The translations under genes and the position numbers were made by a program. Positions 20,001 to 27,888 of a DNA stretch of 64,000 nucleotides are shown one piece after another (the stretch's first letter is position 1; every line of letters begins with the position of its first letter). Source of the stretch: Micropruina sonneratiae (GTDB lineage: Bacteria > Actinomycetota > Actinomycetes > Propionibacteriales > Propionibacteriaceae); contig NZ_JAPDHX010000004.1 of NCBI RefSeq assembly GCF_025972045.1, forward strand, positions 248,001-312,000, in the 5' to 3' direction. The notes beneath the pieces were generated by a model. It saw only the letters and a list, made by a program, of their open reading frames with translations, was not told the origin of the DNA and made no database searches.

Positions 20001-20018
20001 GGTCGGCATTAACCGACC
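20001..20018. promoter_or_regulatory. candidate operator of the ArsR-type regulator
   Basis: GGTCGG (20001-20006) and CCGACC (20013-20018) form a perfect inverted repeat around CATTAA. It lies just before the regulator's GTG and after a TTGACG (19991-19996) that may be a -35 box. A dimeric winged-helix repressor could bind here and shut off its own operon. Confidence 0.45.
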
Positions 20019-20026
20019 ATACTGCT

Positions 20027-20611
20027 GTGACCGACGATACGGCTTCTGCCGACCGTAGAGCAGTGCCCGACTACGAGCTGGACGACCAGCTCGCCCTGAC
20101 CGACCCCGGCCAGTACCGGGCTCTGTTCGAGGAGACCCGTCGCGAGATCGTCTCGGTGCTGCTCGAACGGGCGGCCACGACGTCCGAGCTGGCCGACGTG
20201 CTCGGCAAACCCAAGGGCACCATCGGTCACCATCTCAAGGTGCTGGCCGAGGCGGGCCTGGTGAGGGTCGTCCGCACCAAGCGGGTCCGCGCCCTGGAGG
20301 CCAAGTACTACGGACGCACCGCACGGGTGTTCTGGTACGACCGTGCGCACGAGGCGGTCGGCGACGAGGCGCGGGTGCTGGCCACCGCGGCGTCCCAGAT
20401 CACGACTGCGCCGGACGAGGGTGTCGTCAAGGCGGCCAACGTCCGGCACGCACGCATTCCGCTCGAGCGCGCCCACGAGTGGCAGCGCCGGATGCAGGAA
20501 CTGTTGCTGGAGTTCATGGCCGAACCACCCGCCGGTGACCTCACCTACGCCCTGGTGTTCGGGCTCTACCCGACCCCGCGTCCCCCGCTGCCCGACGAGG
20601 CGGACGAATGA
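20027..20611 (+). CDS. ArsR-type winged-helix transcriptional regulator
   Basis: A 194-residue DNA-binding protein. The winged helix spans about residues 30-100, with SELADVLGKPKGTIGHHLKVLAEAGLV as the recognition helix region. KYYGRTARVFWYD forms the wing. The C-terminal half is helical and probably serves for dimerisation or ligand binding. No metal-binding CxC motif is visible, so metal sensing is not supported. The GTG at 20027 is preferred because the upstream bases hold an inverted repeat that looks like an operator. The ATGA overlap with the MFS transporter shows that both belong to one operon; the regulator probably controls export of a compound it senses. Confidence 0.82.
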   Translation: MTDDTASADRRAVPDYELDDQLALTDPGQYRALFEETRREIVSVLLERAATTSELADVLGKPKGTIGHHLKVLAEAGLVRVVRTKRVRALEAKYYGRTARVFWYDRAHEAVGDEARVLATAASQITTAPDEGVVKAANVRHARIPLERAHEWQRRMQELLLEFMAEPPAGDLTYALVFGLYPTPRPPLPDEADE

Positions 20612-21945
20612 GCGGCGCCACGGCGACCGGCGCCGGGCTGGGCGCCAACTACCGCAAGCTGTTCGCGTCCGCCACGGCCGCCAACCTCGGCGACGGACTG
20701 ATGCAGGTCGCCCTGGTCTGGCTGGCGTCCACGGTCACCCGCGATCCGCTGCTGATCGCGCTGGTGGGAGTGGCGGGACGCCTCCCGTGGTTGTTCTTCA
20801 CCCTGCCGGCCGGCGTGATCGGCGATCGCTTCGACCGCCGGCTGCTGATCGGCTGGATGGATGTGTGCCGGGTCGTCGTGGTCGTGGCGCTCGGCGTCCT
20901 GGTCTGGGTGCATCAGGGGGGCCTGCCCACCCCTGAGCAACTGGCCGCCGGCGCCCCCGAACCAGCCAGCGGGCCGCTGCTGGTGACGGCTCTGTGCATC
21001 GCCGGGGTGCTGCTCGGCTGCGCCGAGGTGTTGCGTGACAACACCGCGCAGACGCTGATGCCCGCTCTGGTCGACAAGTCCCAACTCGAGAAGGCGAACG
21101 GACGCCTGTGGGCCTCCGAGACGACGATGAACAGCTTCGTCGGGCCGCCCCTGGGCGGCGTGCTGGTCACCGTGGCGTTGGCCATCCCGTTCCTGGTCAA
21201 CGCGGGATTGCTGGCGGTCAGCGCGGCGATGGTGTTCGCGCTGGTCGGCAGCTTCGTGCCCGGCGGCGCAGGGGCCGCCGAGCGGACCCGGATCAACTGG
21301 AAGGCCGAGATCGGCGAGGGTGTCCGCTGGCTGTGGGAGCACCGGTTGATCCGCTCGCTGGCGTTCCTGCTGGGGGCGTTGAACCTGCTGAGCAACATCT
21401 CGTTCTCGATCTACGTGCTGTTCGTGCAGGACGTGCTCGGCCTCTACGAGGGGTGGCAGCTGGGTCTGGTCGGCACCGGCATCGCCACCGGGGCAGTGGT
21501 GGGTTCGCTGGTGGCGGACCGGCTCACCAAACGGCTGACGCCCGGCACGGCACTGCTGGTGTCGATCGTCGGCCAGGGTGCGTCGATCGGGCTGATGGGG
21601 GTGCTCGCCTGGACGGTGCCGTTCTGGCTGCTGGGCGTGGCCTCCGGCGTGTTCATCGTGGTGTGGAACGTCGTCACGGTGTCGCTGCGGCAGCGATTGA
21701 TCCCGGACCGCCTGCTCGGTCGGGTGAACTCGGTGTACCGACTGTTCGGCTGGGGCACGATCGCCATCGGCACGTTGCTGGGCGGCGCCATCGCCACCCT
21801 TGTCGAACCCGTGATCGGTCGTGACTGGGCGCTGCGCTCGGTCTTCGTGATCGCCGCGCTGGGTCACTTCGCCATCCTGCCGTTCGCCCGCCGCCGGATC
21901 AACACCGCCGAGATCAGGGCGGCGGAGGGTGCCGCCGCGCAGTGA
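20608..21945 (+). CDS. MFS transporter, multidrug/siderophore exporter type
   Basis: A 445-residue membrane protein with about 12 transmembrane helices. The N-terminal half has ANLGDGLMQVALVWLAS and, after helix 2, the MFS loop GVIGDRFDRRLLIGWMD, with the GD..RR pattern. It includes DNTAQTLMPALVDKSQLEKANG, typical of the EntS-like/TMR-MDR3 branch. Its start overlaps the regulator stop by four bases. It is probably a proton-driven exporter repressed by the adjacent ArsR-type protein. The substrate is unknown. The end is convergent with the S9 peptidase gene. Confidence 0.88.
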   Translation: MSGATATGAGLGANYRKLFASATAANLGDGLMQVALVWLASTVTRDPLLIALVGVAGRLPWLFFTLPAGVIGDRFDRRLLIGWMDVCRVVVVVALGVLVWVHQGGLPTPEQLAAGAPEPASGPLLVTALCIAGVLLGCAEVLRDNTAQTLMPALVDKSQLEKANGRLWASETTMNSFVGPPLGGVLVTVALAIPFLVNAGLLAVSAAMVFALVGSFVPGGAGAAERTRINWKAEIGEGVRWLWEHRLIRSLAFLLGALNLLSNISFSIYVLFVQDVLGLYEGWQLGLVGTGIATGAVVGSLVADRLTKRLTPGTALLVSIVGQGASIGLMGVLAWTVPFWLLGVASGVFIVVWNVVTVSLRQRLIPDRLLGRVNSVYRLFGWGTIAIGTLLGGAIATLVEPVIGRDWALRSVFVIAALGHFAILPFARRRINTAEIRAAEGAAAQ

Positions 21946-21981
21946 TGACGCGCGGCGGAGATCCCGGGATGCCGAACCCCC

Positions 21982-23904
21982 TCAGGGCTGGGCGAAGCCG
22001 AAGGTGCGAGCGTAGAACGCGAGCTCGGCCTCGACCGCACGCTCGATCGTCTCGGACTTGCGGAAGCCGTGGCCCTCGCCGTCGAACACGATCAGCTCGG
22101 CGTCCAGGCCCTTGGCCGCGACCGCGGCCGCCATGGTCTCGGCCTGGTTGGGCGGCACCACCTTGTCGTCGGCGCCCTGCAGGATCAGCATCGGACAGTC
22201 GAGCGCGTCCACGTGGTTGATCGGCGAGCGCTCGGCGTACAGCTCGGACGCCTCGGGCCAGGGCCCGATCAACCCGTCGAGGTACCGCGACTCGAACTTG
22301 TGGGTGTCGGACGCCATCGCGGCCAGGTCGCCGATGCCGTAATAGCTGCAGCCGGCCGCGAACACGGTCGAGGTGGTCAGCGCCTGCAGCGTGGTGTAGC
22401 CGCCGGCGCTCCCGCCGCGGATCGCCAGGCGCTGCCCGTCGACCCGGCCCGCCTCGGCCAAAGCGAGCGCGCCGGCGATGCAGTCCGACACGTCCAGGAC
22501 GCCCCACTGGCCCTGCAACCGGTCGCGGTAGGCCCGCCCGTAGCCGCTGCTGCCGCTGTAGTTGACGTCGAGGACGGCGAACCCACGGGTGGTCCAGAAC
22601 TGGACGGCGAGGTTGAACCCGCCGGTCGAGAAGGCGGTGGGCCCGCCGTGGCTGATCACGATCATCGGTGGCAGTTCGGCGGGCCTGGGCTCACCGGGCT
22701 CGATCGGTGCGGACCCATCCACACCGCCCTCACCCGGCTCGACCACGGCTGTGCGCGGGGCGTAGAACCAGCCGTGCACCTGACCCGCCTCACCCTGCCA
22801 GGTCACCGCCTCGGCGACGCTGACGGCGTCCGGGTCGAGGGTCGTCGCACTGGAGGCGTCGACGGTGCTCAGCACGCCGTCGCGCAGTTCGACGATGGCG
22901 CTCGGCGCGTCGGCGAACTGGGCGAGCGCGACGACCCGGTCGCCGGCGGCGTCCAGGCTGTCACAGTCCACGATGCCCTCCGACAAGGGGCGATACCCGT
23001 CCTGCGTGACCAGCATCGGGGCGGAGCGGCCGTCGACGCGGGGACGGACGATCACCTCGCCGCTGCCGGTCACGGCGAACGGACGTCGTCCGAACACCCA
23101 GAACGGCTCCACCAGATCGACCTCGCCACGAGTCAGCTGCTCGACCGCCCCGCCCGCCCAGCCGTACAGCTCCCAGAAGCCGCTCCGATCGCTACTGAAC
23201 AGCAACTCGCTCCCCCGCCACAGCGGATGCACCGCCGACTCGTCCGGCCCGCCGGCCACGAGCTGCTCGGAGTCGACGACGGCCCCGTTCGACGACACCC
23301 CGAGCCGCCCCACCCTGATCTGGCAGGAATCCCACGGCATCGCCGGGTGGTTCCACTGCATCCACGCCAGCCGGCCATCGCGGCTCAGCTCGGGGCACGC
23401 GTAGAAGTCGGCGCCCGCGGCCACGACGGCGCCGCCGTCGGAGTTCATGCCCCCCAATCGAAGCGCGACAAGGGTGTTCACGGGTTCACCCGGTCCCGAG
23501 TGGTCCTCGCGGACCGCCAGCACGATGCCCAGTGCGGGAAACACCCGCAGGTCCGCGAAGCGCCATCCCCGGCCCTCGGGCGTGAGCGGGCGGACGCCGT
23601 CGGCCCGCACCGCCAGCACCACACCGCTGGGGTCCGAGCTGATCACCACCACCCCGCCGCGTGCGTCCCAGGCGCCGCCGCCGTACTCGTGCACCCGGCT
23701 GCGGGCGCTGACTCCCGGCGCGACCTCGGCCACGACACCGTCGCGGCGGCGCAGCAGGGCCGTCCGGCCGGCCTCGGCCGGGCGTCCCTGCAGCCAATAC
23801 AGGTCGTCGCCGTCGTAGCGGGGCTCGGAGAGTCGGACGCCGGCGACGGAAAGTTGCCGAGCGGACACGTCGGAGGGCCAGGAACCGTAGGCTGAAGCAG
23901 TCAC
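21982..23904 (-). CDS. S9 family serine peptidase (prolyl oligopeptidase-like)
   Basis: A 640-residue cytoplasmic peptidase, with a beta-propeller in the first 370 residues and an alpha/beta-hydrolase domain afterwards. The nucleophile lies in IRGGSAGGYTT near residue 495. The acid is in LQGADDKVVPP and the base in DGEGHGFRKSE near the end, completing the Ser-Asp-His triad. VISHGGPTAF is the oxyanion-side motif. No signal peptide is present. The GTG at 23904 is supported by a leaderless-type box six bases upstream. It likely degrades short peptides. It has no functional neighbour. Confidence 0.9.
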   Translation of the reverse strand: MTASAYGSWPSDVSARQLSVAGVRLSEPRYDGDDLYWLQGRPAEAGRTALLRRRDGVVAEVAPGVSARSRVHEYGGGAWDARGGVVVISSDPSGVVLAVRADGVRPLTPEGRGWRFADLRVFPALGIVLAVREDHSGPGEPVNTLVALRLGGMNSDGGAVVAAGADFYACPELSRDGRLAWMQWNHPAMPWDSCQIRVGRLGVSSNGAVVDSEQLVAGGPDESAVHPLWRGSELLFSSDRSGFWELYGWAGGAVEQLTRGEVDLVEPFWVFGRRPFAVTGSGEVIVRPRVDGRSAPMLVTQDGYRPLSEGIVDCDSLDAAGDRVVALAQFADAPSAIVELRDGVLSTVDASSATTLDPDAVSVAEAVTWQGEAGQVHGWFYAPRTAVVEPGEGGVDGSAPIEPGEPRPAELPPMIVISHGGPTAFSTGGFNLAVQFWTTRGFAVLDVNYSGSSGYGRAYRDRLQGQWGVLDVSDCIAGALALAEAGRVDGQRLAIRGGSAGGYTTLQALTTSTVFAAGCSYYGIGDLAAMASDTHKFESRYLDGLIGPWPEASELYAERSPINHVDALDCPMLILQGADDKVVPPNQAETMAAAVAAKGLDAELIVFDGEGHGFRKSETIERAVEAELAFYARTFGFAQP

Positions 23905-23916
23905 GGCCCCACCGTA
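23905..23916 (-). promoter_or_regulatory. leaderless-type promoter box of the S9 peptidase
   Basis: On the minus strand TACGGT (23916-23911) is followed by GGGGCC and the GTG start. The spacing is six bases. Confidence 0.5.
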
Positions 23917-23953
23917 TGGGGCACCCGACGATGTGGTCGGTGACGACGCTGAG

Positions 23954-23959
23954 TACTAT
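23954..23959 (+). promoter_or_regulatory. -10 box candidate of the CoA-transferase gene
   Basis: TACTAT lies 39 bases before the CoA-transferase ATG, in an AT-richer stretch between divergent genes. A matching -35 box is not obvious. Confidence 0.4.
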
Positions 23960-23997
23960 GCTGTGTAGTAGTCAGGAAAAGTCCATGGAGGGTGGGA

Positions 23998-25509
23998 ATG
24001 TCCCGGGTCCAGAACGAGCAGCTGCGCAAGAAGATCACCACAGCTGAAGAGGCCGCGAAGCTGATCAAGCCCGGCACCAACGTCGGCATGAGCGGTTTCA
24101 CCGGCGCCGGCTACCCCAAGGAGGTCCCCACCGCGCTGGCCGCCCAGATCAAGGCCGCCCACGAGCGCGGCGAGGAGTTCCAGATCGGACTGTTCACCGG
24201 CGCCTCGACCGCTCCCGAACTGGACGGCGTCCTGGCCGAAGTGGACGGGATCAGCTTCCGCACCCCCTACCAGTCCGACCCGATGATGCGCCGCAAGATC
24301 AACGAGGGCATCTCGGAGTACGCCGACATTCACCTCTCGCACCTGGCGCCGATGATCTGGGCCGGTTCGATGGGCGCCCTCGACACCGCCGTCGTCGAGG
24401 TCACCGCCGTCAAGCAGGACGGCTCGCTGGTGCCGTCGTCATCGGTGGGCAACAACAAGACCTTCCTCGACCGCGCCCAGCAGATCATCCTCGAGGTGAA
24501 CTCGTGGCAGTCCGCCGATCTCGAGGGCATGCACGACATCTACTACGGCACCAGGCTGCCACCGGAGCGCCAGCCGGTGATGCTCACCCACACCGGTGAC
24601 CGGATCGGACAGCGCAACTACAGCATCGACCTGGACAAGGTGGTCGCCGTCATCGAGACCGACGACCCCGACCGCAACACCCCGTTCAAGCCGGCCGACG
24701 CCGACTCGGAGATGATGGCGGGCTACTTCCTGGAGTTCCTTACCCACGAGGTGAAGCACGGACGCCTGCCCAAGGACCTGCTGCCCCTGCAGTCCGGAGT
24801 CGGCAACGTCGCCAACGCGGTGCTGTCCGGCCTGGCCAGCGGCCCGTTCGAGTACCTGACCTCGTACACCGAGGTGATCCAGGACGGCATGGTCGACCTG
24901 ATCGACTCGGGCAAGATGACGGTCGCCTCGGCCACTGCGTTCTCGCTGTCGCCCGAATACGCGCAGCGGATGAACGACGAGGCCAAGCACTACCGGGACA
25001 AGATCGTGCTGCGGCCGCAGGAGATCTCGAACCACCCTGAGATGATCCGCAGGCTCGGTGTCATCGCCTGCAACGGCATGATCGAGGCCGACATCTACGG
25101 CAACGTGAACTCGACCCACATCATGGGTTCACGGATGCAGAACGGCATCGGCGGCTCGGCCGACTTCACCCGCAACTCGTTCATCGCCGCGTTCGTCACC
25201 CCGTCGGTGGCCAAGGGCGGCGCGATCTCGTGCATCGTGCCGATGGTCAGCCACCACGACCACACCGAGCACGACGTCCAGGTGCTGATCACCGAGCAGG
25301 GGCTCGCCGACCTGCGCGGTCTGTCGCCCAAGCAGCGTGCCCGCAAGATCATCTCGACCTGCGCCCATCCGGCCTACCGGCCGATGCTGCAGGAATACTT
25401 CGACCATGCCCAACAGGTCGCGAACGGCCAGCAGACGCCGCACGACCTGCGTCTGGCACTGTCCTGGCACCAGCGCTTCCTCGAGACCGGCACGATGCAG
25501 CCGGCCTGA
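23998..25509 (+). CDS. succinyl-CoA:acetate/propionate CoA-transferase (acetyl-CoA hydrolase/transferase family)
   Basis: A 503-residue enzyme of the Cat1/AarC/ScpC class that moves CoA between succinate and acetate or propionate. In propionic fermentation it links propionyl-CoA release to succinyl-CoA formation. GMSGFTGAGYPKEVP near the start, SVGNNKTFL and SGVGNVANAVLSGL are family motifs. The glutamate of YTEVIQDGM (residue about 292) matches the position of the covalent CoA-binding Glu of AarC. RMQNGIGGSADFTRNS forms the C-terminal CoA site. The ATG at 23998 has GGAGGG five bases upstream. The length is normal. The gene stands alone and ends convergently with a HAD phosphatase gene. Confidence 0.93.
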   Translation: MSRVQNEQLRKKITTAEEAAKLIKPGTNVGMSGFTGAGYPKEVPTALAAQIKAAHERGEEFQIGLFTGASTAPELDGVLAEVDGISFRTPYQSDPMMRRKINEGISEYADIHLSHLAPMIWAGSMGALDTAVVEVTAVKQDGSLVPSSSVGNNKTFLDRAQQIILEVNSWQSADLEGMHDIYYGTRLPPERQPVMLTHTGDRIGQRNYSIDLDKVVAVIETDDPDRNTPFKPADADSEMMAGYFLEFLTHEVKHGRLPKDLLPLQSGVGNVANAVLSGLASGPFEYLTSYTEVIQDGMVDLIDSGKMTVASATAFSLSPEYAQRMNDEAKHYRDKIVLRPQEISNHPEMIRRLGVIACNGMIEADIYGNVNSTHIMGSRMQNGIGGSADFTRNSFIAAFVTPSVAKGGAISCIVPMVSHHDHTEHDVQVLITEQGLADLRGLSPKQRARKIISTCAHPAYRPMLQEYFDHAQQVANGQQTPHDLRLALSWHQRFLETGTMQPA

Positions 25510-25592
25510 GGGCACGCCCCCAGTGCCGTCGACCCGCGGACGCCGAAATCTCCGGTCGGACGTCGGGATCCGGTCGCTGCCTGCGGTCACGA

Positions 25593-25660
25593 GATCCCGG
25601 GGCAAGCCCGGGATGACGACGGTCGAGTCCGGGATGACGAAGGGCAAGCCCGGGATGAGG
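25593..25660. repeat. cluster of CCGGGATGACG-type palindromic repeats
   Basis: GATCCCGGGGCAAGCCCGGG followed by ATGACG occurs at 25593-25618. A half copy TCCGGGATGACGA is at 25628-25640, and GGGCAAGCCCGGGATGAGG is at 25642-25660. They fill the gap between two convergent genes and can form hairpins in either transcript. Confidence 0.65.
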
Positions 25661-25666
25661 GCTGAC

Positions 25667-26314
25667 CTACAGCGCCAGGAGGGCGCGCAGTTCGGCGACG
25701 TCGTGCACCAGGGCCTCCGGCTCGGCGGCGCGCAGCTCGTCCTCCGACGCGGCACCCCAGGTCACCCCGATCGCCCGGACGCCGGCCGCGTGCGCCGCCT
25801 GAAGGTCGACCACGGCGTCCCCGACGTAGACGGCGTCGTCGGCGTCGCACTGCAACCGGCGCAGCGCGAACAGCAGCGGCTCGGGCGAGGGCTTGTGCGC
25901 GGCGGTGTCCTCTTCGGTGGCCAGCAGCCGGACGCGTCCGGTCAGCCCGACGCAGTCCAGGGTCAGCAGCGCCGAGTCGTACCGCTTCGAGGTCGCCACC
26001 CCGAAGCGCCGGTCGGACGCGGCCAAAGCGTCGATCAGCCCGCTCACGCCGTCGAAGGCGGTGACGTAGGCACGATGGTTCGCCAGGTTCCACTCGAGGT
26101 AGCGCACCATCAACTCGTCCGCGTGTTCGGGCGACAGCGCCGTGAAGGTCTCGCTGAGCGACCTGCCGATCCACTCCTTGCACTGCTCGAAACTGGGCTC
26201 CCAGCCCAGCGTCTGCCCGACCGTGCGCTTGAAGGTGGCCACGATCAGCGGGATCGTGTTGGCGAGGGTTCCGTCCAGATCGAACAGAACGGTGCCCGGG
26301 ATGGGTAAATTCAC
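25667..26314 (-). CDS. HAD-superfamily hydrolase, phosphoglycolate phosphatase-like
   Basis: A 215-residue HAD phosphatase with a helical cap. Motif I is VLFDLDGTLANT at residues 9-20, with both catalytic Asp residues. Motif II is GVATSKRYD near residue 108. The conserved Lys follows in TAAHKPSPEPLLFAL, and motif III/IV is VYVGDAVVDLQAA. This pattern fits Gph/PpaX-like enzymes that hydrolyse phosphoglycolate or other small phosphomonoesters in the cytoplasm. The GTG at 26314 has a leaderless-type promoter box. It is divergent from the TetR regulator, which might or might not control it. Confidence 0.87.
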   Translation of the reverse strand: MNLPIPGTVLFDLDGTLANTIPLIVATFKRTVGQTLGWEPSFEQCKEWIGRSLSETFTALSPEHADELMVRYLEWNLANHRAYVTAFDGVSGLIDALAASDRRFGVATSKRYDSALLTLDCVGLTGRVRLLATEEDTAAHKPSPEPLLFALRRLQCDADDAVYVGDAVVDLQAAHAAGVRAIGVTWGAASEDELRAAEPEALVHDVAELRALLAL

Positions 26315-26326
26315 TGTTCCACCCTA
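26315..26326 (-). promoter_or_regulatory. leaderless-type promoter box of the HAD hydrolase
   Basis: On the minus strand TAGGGT (26326-26321), six bases (GGAACA) and then GTG. The same spacing recurs at other genes of the window. Confidence 0.5.
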
Positions 26327-26350
26327 TGGGGCGCAGGAGAGGACGACAGC

Positions 26351-26980
26351 ATGACGGACAGCCCGCCCAAGCGGCGCGGGCGCCGGCCCGGCCGAGTCGA
26401 CACTCGCGGCATCATCACCCAGTCTGCGTTGGCGCTGTTCTCGACCGTCGGCTACGACAAGGTCTCGCTGCGCGCCATCGCACGGGAAGCCGACGTCGAC
26501 CCCGCCCTGATCCACCACTATTTCGCCAGCAAGGCCGACCTGTTCGCCCAGACCGTGCTCGACCAGCCGCTGGAGGCGGAGCGGTTCCTAAGCCGCATCC
26601 TGTCCGGGCCGCGCGAGGATGTGGGGCGGGCTGCGGTCGCGGCGGTGCTCGCCGTCTACGACGCGCCCAACGGTGGTGGCGAAAGGTTCACGGCCATGCT
26701 CCGTTCCGCCGTCGCCCAGGATTCCGTGCGGCGTCCGCTGAGTGAGTTCATGTCCAAGGAGCTGTTCGGGCCCATCGCCGAGCGGTACGGGCACGCCGAC
26801 CACCGGTTGCGCGGTCAACTGGCGGTGAGCCTAGTGCTCGGCATGGCGCTCAGCCGCTACATCCTGCGGCTGCCCGCCCTGGTGTCGGTGTCCCACGACG
26901 AGATCGCCGAGCTGCTGGGCCCCGCGATGCAGCAGGTGCTGGTCGACGGTGACGCGGAGCCCGACTCGCCGGCTGGGTAG
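26351..26980 (+). CDS. TetR family transcriptional regulator
   Basis: A 209-residue regulator. The N-terminal helix-turn-helix covers about residues 18-62, including VSLRAIAREADVDPALIHHYFASKADLF, the canonical TetR signature. The C-terminal ligand-binding domain is mostly helical and contains VSLVLGMALSRYILRLPAL, of the TetR_C_17-like type common in actinobacteria. A GGAGAGG ribosome site precedes the ATG. It is divergent from the HAD gene by 36 bases and followed by a membrane-protein gene 25 bases later. The ligand is unknown. Confidence 0.88.
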   Translation: MTDSPPKRRGRRPGRVDTRGIITQSALALFSTVGYDKVSLRAIAREADVDPALIHHYFASKADLFAQTVLDQPLEAERFLSRILSGPREDVGRAAVAAVLAVYDAPNGGGERFTAMLRSAVAQDSVRRPLSEFMSKELFGPIAERYGHADHRLRGQLAVSLVLGMALSRYILRLPALVSVSHDEIAELLGPAMQQVLVDGDAEPDSPAG

Positions 26981-27005
26981 GCTGGCCCTCGGACTCAGGA
27001 GGACG

Positions 27006-27833
27006 ATGAGCTGGCCAGCACCCACCGGCAACCCGGTCGGCCCCGACGGGGGCTCGGCCAACCAGCCCCCACGCCCGGACGCCGCCCAACCGCCGGTCGG
27101 CTACCCGCCGCCCCAGGGCCAGGACCCGACAGCCCAGCAGTCGGCCCAACAGCCGCCACCGGTCGGACGCCCGGTCGAGGTGGCCTCCCAGCCCGACGCG
27201 GCCCGCACCACCGAGCTCCAGCCGCCCCTGCACGGCGGAATCGCCACCCTCGCGCCTGCGGCGTCCGCCCCCAAACGGCTGGCGCGCATGAACGAGCGCA
27301 CCGGGCGTCCGGTGCGCCCCTGGACGATCTGGGTCAGCGCCACGCTGTTCTTCGCCGCCGCGGGAGCAGTCGCCGCCGGGTTGCTGCTGGCGATGTGGCA
27401 GATGGCCTCACCCTGGGTCGAGGTCGGGGACAACCAGTGGACCAAGGACGACAAGTTCAACGAAGCCACCTGGCTGACCACGCAGTTCCCCTCCGAACCG
27501 GCCAGCTGGCAGCGGGTGATGTTCGCCATCGTGTGCTGCGCGATCGCGGTGCTGGTGGCCGCGGCGGTGACGACGGTCGGCTACTACGCCTTCGCCGGCT
27601 ATCGCTGGACTCGCATCGGCGGTGCGGTGGCGACCGGCGTCTGCCTGCTGTCGCTGCTGCTCACCCCGCTCGCCGCCCTCTCGATCGCCCTGGCGGCGCT
27701 GGCCACCGCGCCGTTGTGGCTGCCGGCCAGCACGCGCTTCTTCGCGCGCTGGGACCTGTTGCGGAACCCGCGGGTCGCCTACTCCGAGCCGGTCGAGAAC
27801 GTCGTCTACGGACCGCTGCCCCGCTACCGCTGA
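27006..27833 (+). CDS. Pro-rich membrane protein of unknown function
   Basis: A 275-residue protein. The first about 95 residues are rich in Pro, Gln and Gly with no predicted fold, and lie on the cytoplasmic side. Hydrophobic segments follow: about residues 112-136 (VSATLFFAAAGAVAAGLLLA), 175-200 (FAIVCCAIAVLVAAAVTTVG) and a double span at about 210-245. A short soluble loop with two Trp residues lies between the first two. An AGGAGG-type ribosome site precedes the ATG. It follows the TetR gene in the same direction and might be its target. I recognise no family. Confidence 0.65.
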   Translation: MSWPAPTGNPVGPDGGSANQPPRPDAAQPPVGYPPPQGQDPTAQQSAQQPPPVGRPVEVASQPDAARTTELQPPLHGGIATLAPAASAPKRLARMNERTGRPVRPWTIWVSATLFFAAAGAVAAGLLLAMWQMASPWVEVGDNQWTKDDKFNEATWLTTQFPSEPASWQRVMFAIVCCAIAVLVAAAVTTVGYYAFAGYRWTRIGGAVATGVCLLSLLLTPLAALSIALAALATAPLWLPASTRFFARWDLLRNPRVAYSEPVENVVYGPLPRYR

Positions 27834-27888
27834 GCGTGGCCGCCGCGCCCGGCGCATGAATCCGGCCCGTCCTGGGTACCTCCATTCC

